Part shown: in pieces, positions 20,141 to 21,692 of the stretch
Layout of the letters: every line of letters begins with the position of its first letter
How positions within the stretch are numbered: the first letter of the stretch is position 1
Origin: an uncultured Clostridia bacterium
GTDB taxonomy: Bacteria > Bacillota > Clostridia > Oscillospirales > Oscillospiraceae
Direction of reading: 5' to 3'
DNA: 21,692 bases
Assembly (NCBI GenBank): GCA_946187475.1
Contig: CAMHRJ010000007.1
Span: forward strand, 1 to 21,692
Program-made: the position numbers and the translations under genes
The notes under the pieces: generated by a model
The model's input: the letters and a program-made list of their open reading frames with translations, nothing else
Told to the model about the DNA's origin: nothing
The model's database searches: none

Positions 20141-21589
20141 GCATTCATGGTCTTAACGCGATGTGGGATTGACCCATCTGATTATATCGAATCCGATATG
20201 TTTGCGTGGATTATAGACTTCAACACCCCCAACACAGCAGCTGTCCTCGGCAACGCGACCAGTGATATATCCGAGATGCTGCTCCGGGAAGTTGAGCGTG
20301 CTGTCCGGGCAGCAGAGCGAGAGGAAAAGAATCCTGTTCGCACATTTGCATCACGAGAGCAGCCCGTATATGATGCAGTTGAAAACAATCAAGATGAAAG
20401 GAGTAATGACTATGAACCTGACGTATCACCAGGAAGGCGATTATCTGATGCCCGATCTGATTCCCCCGGAGAACCCGATGATTGGGAAGTTTGGAATGCT
20501 GCGGCGCGAGTTCATGCGACAGCACCGGCGCCCGATCTACAGCGGGATGCTGATGAGCGGGAAACTGAATCCTCATCTGGAAGAGATCGACCGGACAGCG
20601 GACGAGATGCTGGAACGGCTGATGGATCAGATGGCAGTATCCGAGGGCGTGACGGAGACAATGAAAGCCGAGAATCAGATGGAGTGGGTCGCGCGGATGA
20701 ACAACATCCGGAACCGAGCCGAGGAGACGATTCTGAGCCAGCTGATCTACGCCTGACAGAACCGCCTGCTCCGGCTGACGGGTTGGAGCATATCCCCTAT
20801 GATTATGAAGCCAGACGAGAAACGGAATACTACTTCCACGATGCTGAAAAACAGGAGCTGATCCGCAACAGCGACGCTCTGAAAGATCACCGAATTGAAA
20901 TTGCCACGTTTTTTGACACCCAACCGGATGCCGAAGAGCGTGGCAGTTTTATTAAGGGCTTCTATGACAATGCCTTTGTCGAGAAGATCCTCTCCAACGA
21001 TCAGCGTGCCGGCTACCGTGCCTACGATGAAGTGCTGCACCTCTGGCGTGGCGCTTATCTTTCTATGGAACGCGAAACGTATATGCGCTGGTCGTCAGTA
21101 GCGCAGACCATCTACGGCATGATGCTCATGCACCAATGGCTTGCTCCCGATGAACAGCCCCTTCCCACAGAGGATGAGCAGATCAGCTTGATTCAGGAAG
21201 AAACGGCTCCATCAGCAGAGTTTGTCCTGCCACAGGACGCCATCGACTATGTTCTCTGTGAAGGGAGCGGATTCACTCGCGGGAAGCTACGTATTTACGA
21301 GCAATTTCAAAAGGAAGAATCCTCAGCAGAGAATGCAGTAACGATACTCTCAACACACTTTTTGTGCTCAGAACTCATCACTACTGGAACTTTTGCAACA
21401 TCACCTGCATTCATATTGATAGTCGGATTAAGCATTTGGGTAATAGCACTGACGATTTTGCTATTTAGTAATCCATTGAGATACAACAAATGCTCATCTT
21501 TAGGGAAACAAGATATTCCAGCAACATTAAAAGTAAACGCCTCATCAAAGTATCTTATCATAAGAAAAAGTACAAGAAATAATGATTAA
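20000..21589 (+). CDS. Mosaic open frame: ParA N-terminus, LtrC-like piece, helicase/methylase-like piece
   Basis: A single 529-codon frame with a strong AAGGAGG start is made of unrelated parts. Residues 1-47 are a ParA/MinD-type ATPase N-terminus with Walker A KGGVGKTT (13-20) and LLVDADPQAS. Residues 48 to about 130 (GIDPSDYIESDMFAWIIDFN, LGNATSDISEMLL) resemble the end of an LtrC/antirestriction-type ICE protein. Residues of about 137-251 are an out-of-frame reading of tnpV and are rich in Asp, Arg, Ser and Glu. Residues of about 253-440 (YDYEARRETEYYFHDAEKQE, DQRAGYRAYDEVLHLWRGAY) resemble a short internal part of the giant SNF2-helicase/methylase proteins of clostridial ICEs. The remaining 90 residues are antisense to a methyltransferase piece. 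It is more likely rearranged debris than one functional protein. Confidence 0.4.
   Translation: MKRSKIIAVMNQKGGVGKTTTTINLGVGLANAGHHVLLVDADPQASLAFMVLTRCGIDPSDYIESDMFAWIIDFNTPNTAAVLGNATSDISEMLLREVERAVRAAEREEKNPVRTFASREQPVYDAVENNQDERSNDYEPDVSPGRRLSDARSDSPGEPDDWEVWNAAARVHATAPAPDLQRDADERETESSSGRDRPDSGRDAGTADGSDGSIRGRDGDNESRESDGVGRADEQHPEPSRGDDSEPADLRLTEPPAPADGLEHIPYDYEARRETEYYFHDAEKQELIRNSDALKDHRIEIATFFDTQPDAEERGSFIKGFYDNAFVEKILSNDQRAGYRAYDEVLHLWRGAYLSMERETYMRWSSVAQTIYGMMLMHQWLAPDEQPLPTEDEQISLIQEETAPSAEFVLPQDAIDYVLCEGSGFTRGKLRIYEQFQKEESSAENAVTILSTHFLCSELITTGTFATSPAFILIVGLSIWVIALTILLFSNPLRYNKCSSLGKQDIPATLKVNASSKYLIIRKSTRNND
20141..20390 (+). pseudogene. LtrC-like ICE protein, C-terminal-region fragment
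   Basis: About 83 residues (LTRCGIDPSDYIESDMFAWI, TAAVLGNATSDISEMLLREV) resemble the conserved tail of an LtrC-like or antirestriction protein of clostridial conjugative elements. The N-terminal catalytic part is absent. Family assignment is from memory of similar proteins. Confidence 0.5.
20412..20756 (+). CDS. tnpV: TnpV family transposon-encoded protein
   Basis: The 114-residue protein begins MNLTYHQEGDYLMPDLIPPE and continues IGKFGMLRREFMRQHRRPIY, ending MEWVARMNNIRNRAEETILS before QLIYA. This is the full pattern and normal length of TnpV, a small accessory protein of unknown function common in Firmicute transposons and ICEs. It lies in a different frame inside the longer mosaic frame at 20000-21589 but is the real gene here. 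AAAGGAG precedes ATG 20412 at about 8 bases; ATG 20406 is in frame but only two bases from that site. The sequence before the start has no continuing protein homology that I can see. Confidence 0.85.
   Translation: MNLTYHQEGDYLMPDLIPPENPMIGKFGMLRREFMRQHRRPIYSGMLMSGKLNPHLEEIDRTADEMLERLMDQMAVSEGVTETMKAENQMEWVARMNNIRNRAEETILSQLIYA
20757..21318 (+). pseudogene. SNF2-helicase/methylase-type ICE protein, internal fragment
   Basis: About 187 residues (GLEHIPYDYEARRETEYYFH, FVEKILSNDQRAGYRAYDEV, FVLPQDAIDYVLCEGSGF, KLRIYEQFQKE) resemble an internal region of the very large helicase/DNA-methylase proteins of clostridial ICEs. Both ends are cut: tnpV precedes it, and an antisense methyltransferase piece begins at about 21310. 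Confidence 0.55.
21307..21576 (-). pseudogene. Adenine DNA methyltransferase (PglX/Eco57I-like), C-terminal-region fragment
   Basis: On the minus strand about 84-90 residues read ISCFPKDEHLLYLNGLLNSK, then LNPTINMNAGDVAKVPVV. This is the pattern of the target-recognition region near the end of large N6-adenine methyltransferases such as BREX PglX or type II/IIG enzymes. No ribosome binding site precedes the first ATG, and a stop lies ten codons upstream. The rest of the gene is missing, so this is a stranded fragment inserted antisense to the helicase-like piece. Confidence 0.55.
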
Positions 21590-21611
21590 TTATTCAGGTT
21601 CAGCCAACAAA

Positions 21612-21651
21612 AAAGAAGGTGCCATTTTATTTGGTACCTTCTTCATTTTTT
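21612..21651 (+). terminator. Intrinsic terminator near the window end
   Basis: GAAGGTGCCA pairs with TGGTACCTTC (one G-T pair) around a short AT loop between about 21615 and 21641, followed by a T run ending at 21651. Confidence 0.75.
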
Positions 21652-21688
21652 GACTTTTCGGGTCTCCTATTTTTAACTTTTCGGGTCT
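21647..21688 (+). repeat. Two tandem 19-bp repeats, period 23
   Basis: TTTTTGACTTTTCGGGTCT (21647-21665) recurs as TTTTTAACTTTTCGGGTCT (21670-21688), 18 of 19 identical. The window ends four bases later, so it may be the start of a longer array or an element end. Confidence 0.7.
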
Positions 21689-21692
21689 GTTT

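Overview
The window looks like a chromosomal segment of a strictly anaerobic gut-type Firmicute, probably Clostridia and most like Oscillospirales. This is an inference from protein style, strong AGGAGG ribosome binding sites, a GC-rich metabolic core and typical clostridial conjugative-element debris. No rRNA or complete tRNA gene is present.

Region 1 (about 60-4525, minus strand) is a thiamin-precursor salvage operon read as thiW-thiM-thiE-thiD-cytX. It starts from a consensus sigma-A-type promoter (4494-4522), passes through a TPP riboswitch (about 4391-4470) with an intrinsic terminator as expression platform (4346-4380), and ends in a terminator hairpin (63-106). It encodes uptake and phosphorylation of HMP and hydroxyethylthiazole and their condensation to thiamin phosphate, but no de novo genes. 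It may supply the TPP cofactor used by region 3.

Region 2 (about 4560-6075) is a decayed accessory junction. It holds a small unidentified minus-strand ORF, an ICE-type gene split by an in-frame amber codon (4955-5677), a degenerate tRNA-3'-end-like sequence, hairpins and the first copy of a 32-bp repeat.

Region 3 (about 6077-19477, plus strand) is a GC-rich catabolic island. It encodes a FlK-type hotdog thioesterase, lipoate-protein ligase, an AcoR-like AAA+ regulator, then a complete lipoyl-dependent dehydrogenase complex of the acetoin dehydrogenase type: E1 alpha, E1 beta, AcoX-like protein, E2 with two apparent subunit-binding domains, and E3 carrying its own lipoyl domain. These are followed by DUF6506, Nudix, a divergent acetate-kinase-family protein, a Lin0512-family protein and a metallo-beta-lactamase-fold protein. 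A plausible flow is substrate to acyl-CoA plus NADH, then free acid through the thioesterase, or ATP through the kinase if a phosphotransacylase exists elsewhere. The true substrate is not fixed by sequence. The regulator's sigma-54 contact motif GAFTGA is degenerate (SAFPGR), and the promoter ahead of the E1 gene is sigma-A-like with a 17-bp spacer.

Region 4 (19478-19908) is non-coding and extremely rich in hairpins, with two more copies of the repeat seen in region 2. Two near-identical 32-bp copies (5900-5931 and 19801-19832) bracket the whole island.

Region 5 (about 19909-21692) is a mosaic of mobile-element fragments. A ParA N-terminus, an LtrC-like piece and a helicase/methylase-like piece sit in one open frame, an intact tnpV lies in another frame inside it, and an antisense C-terminal piece of an adenine methyltransferase follows. 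The window ends in a terminator and the start of a tandem repeat.
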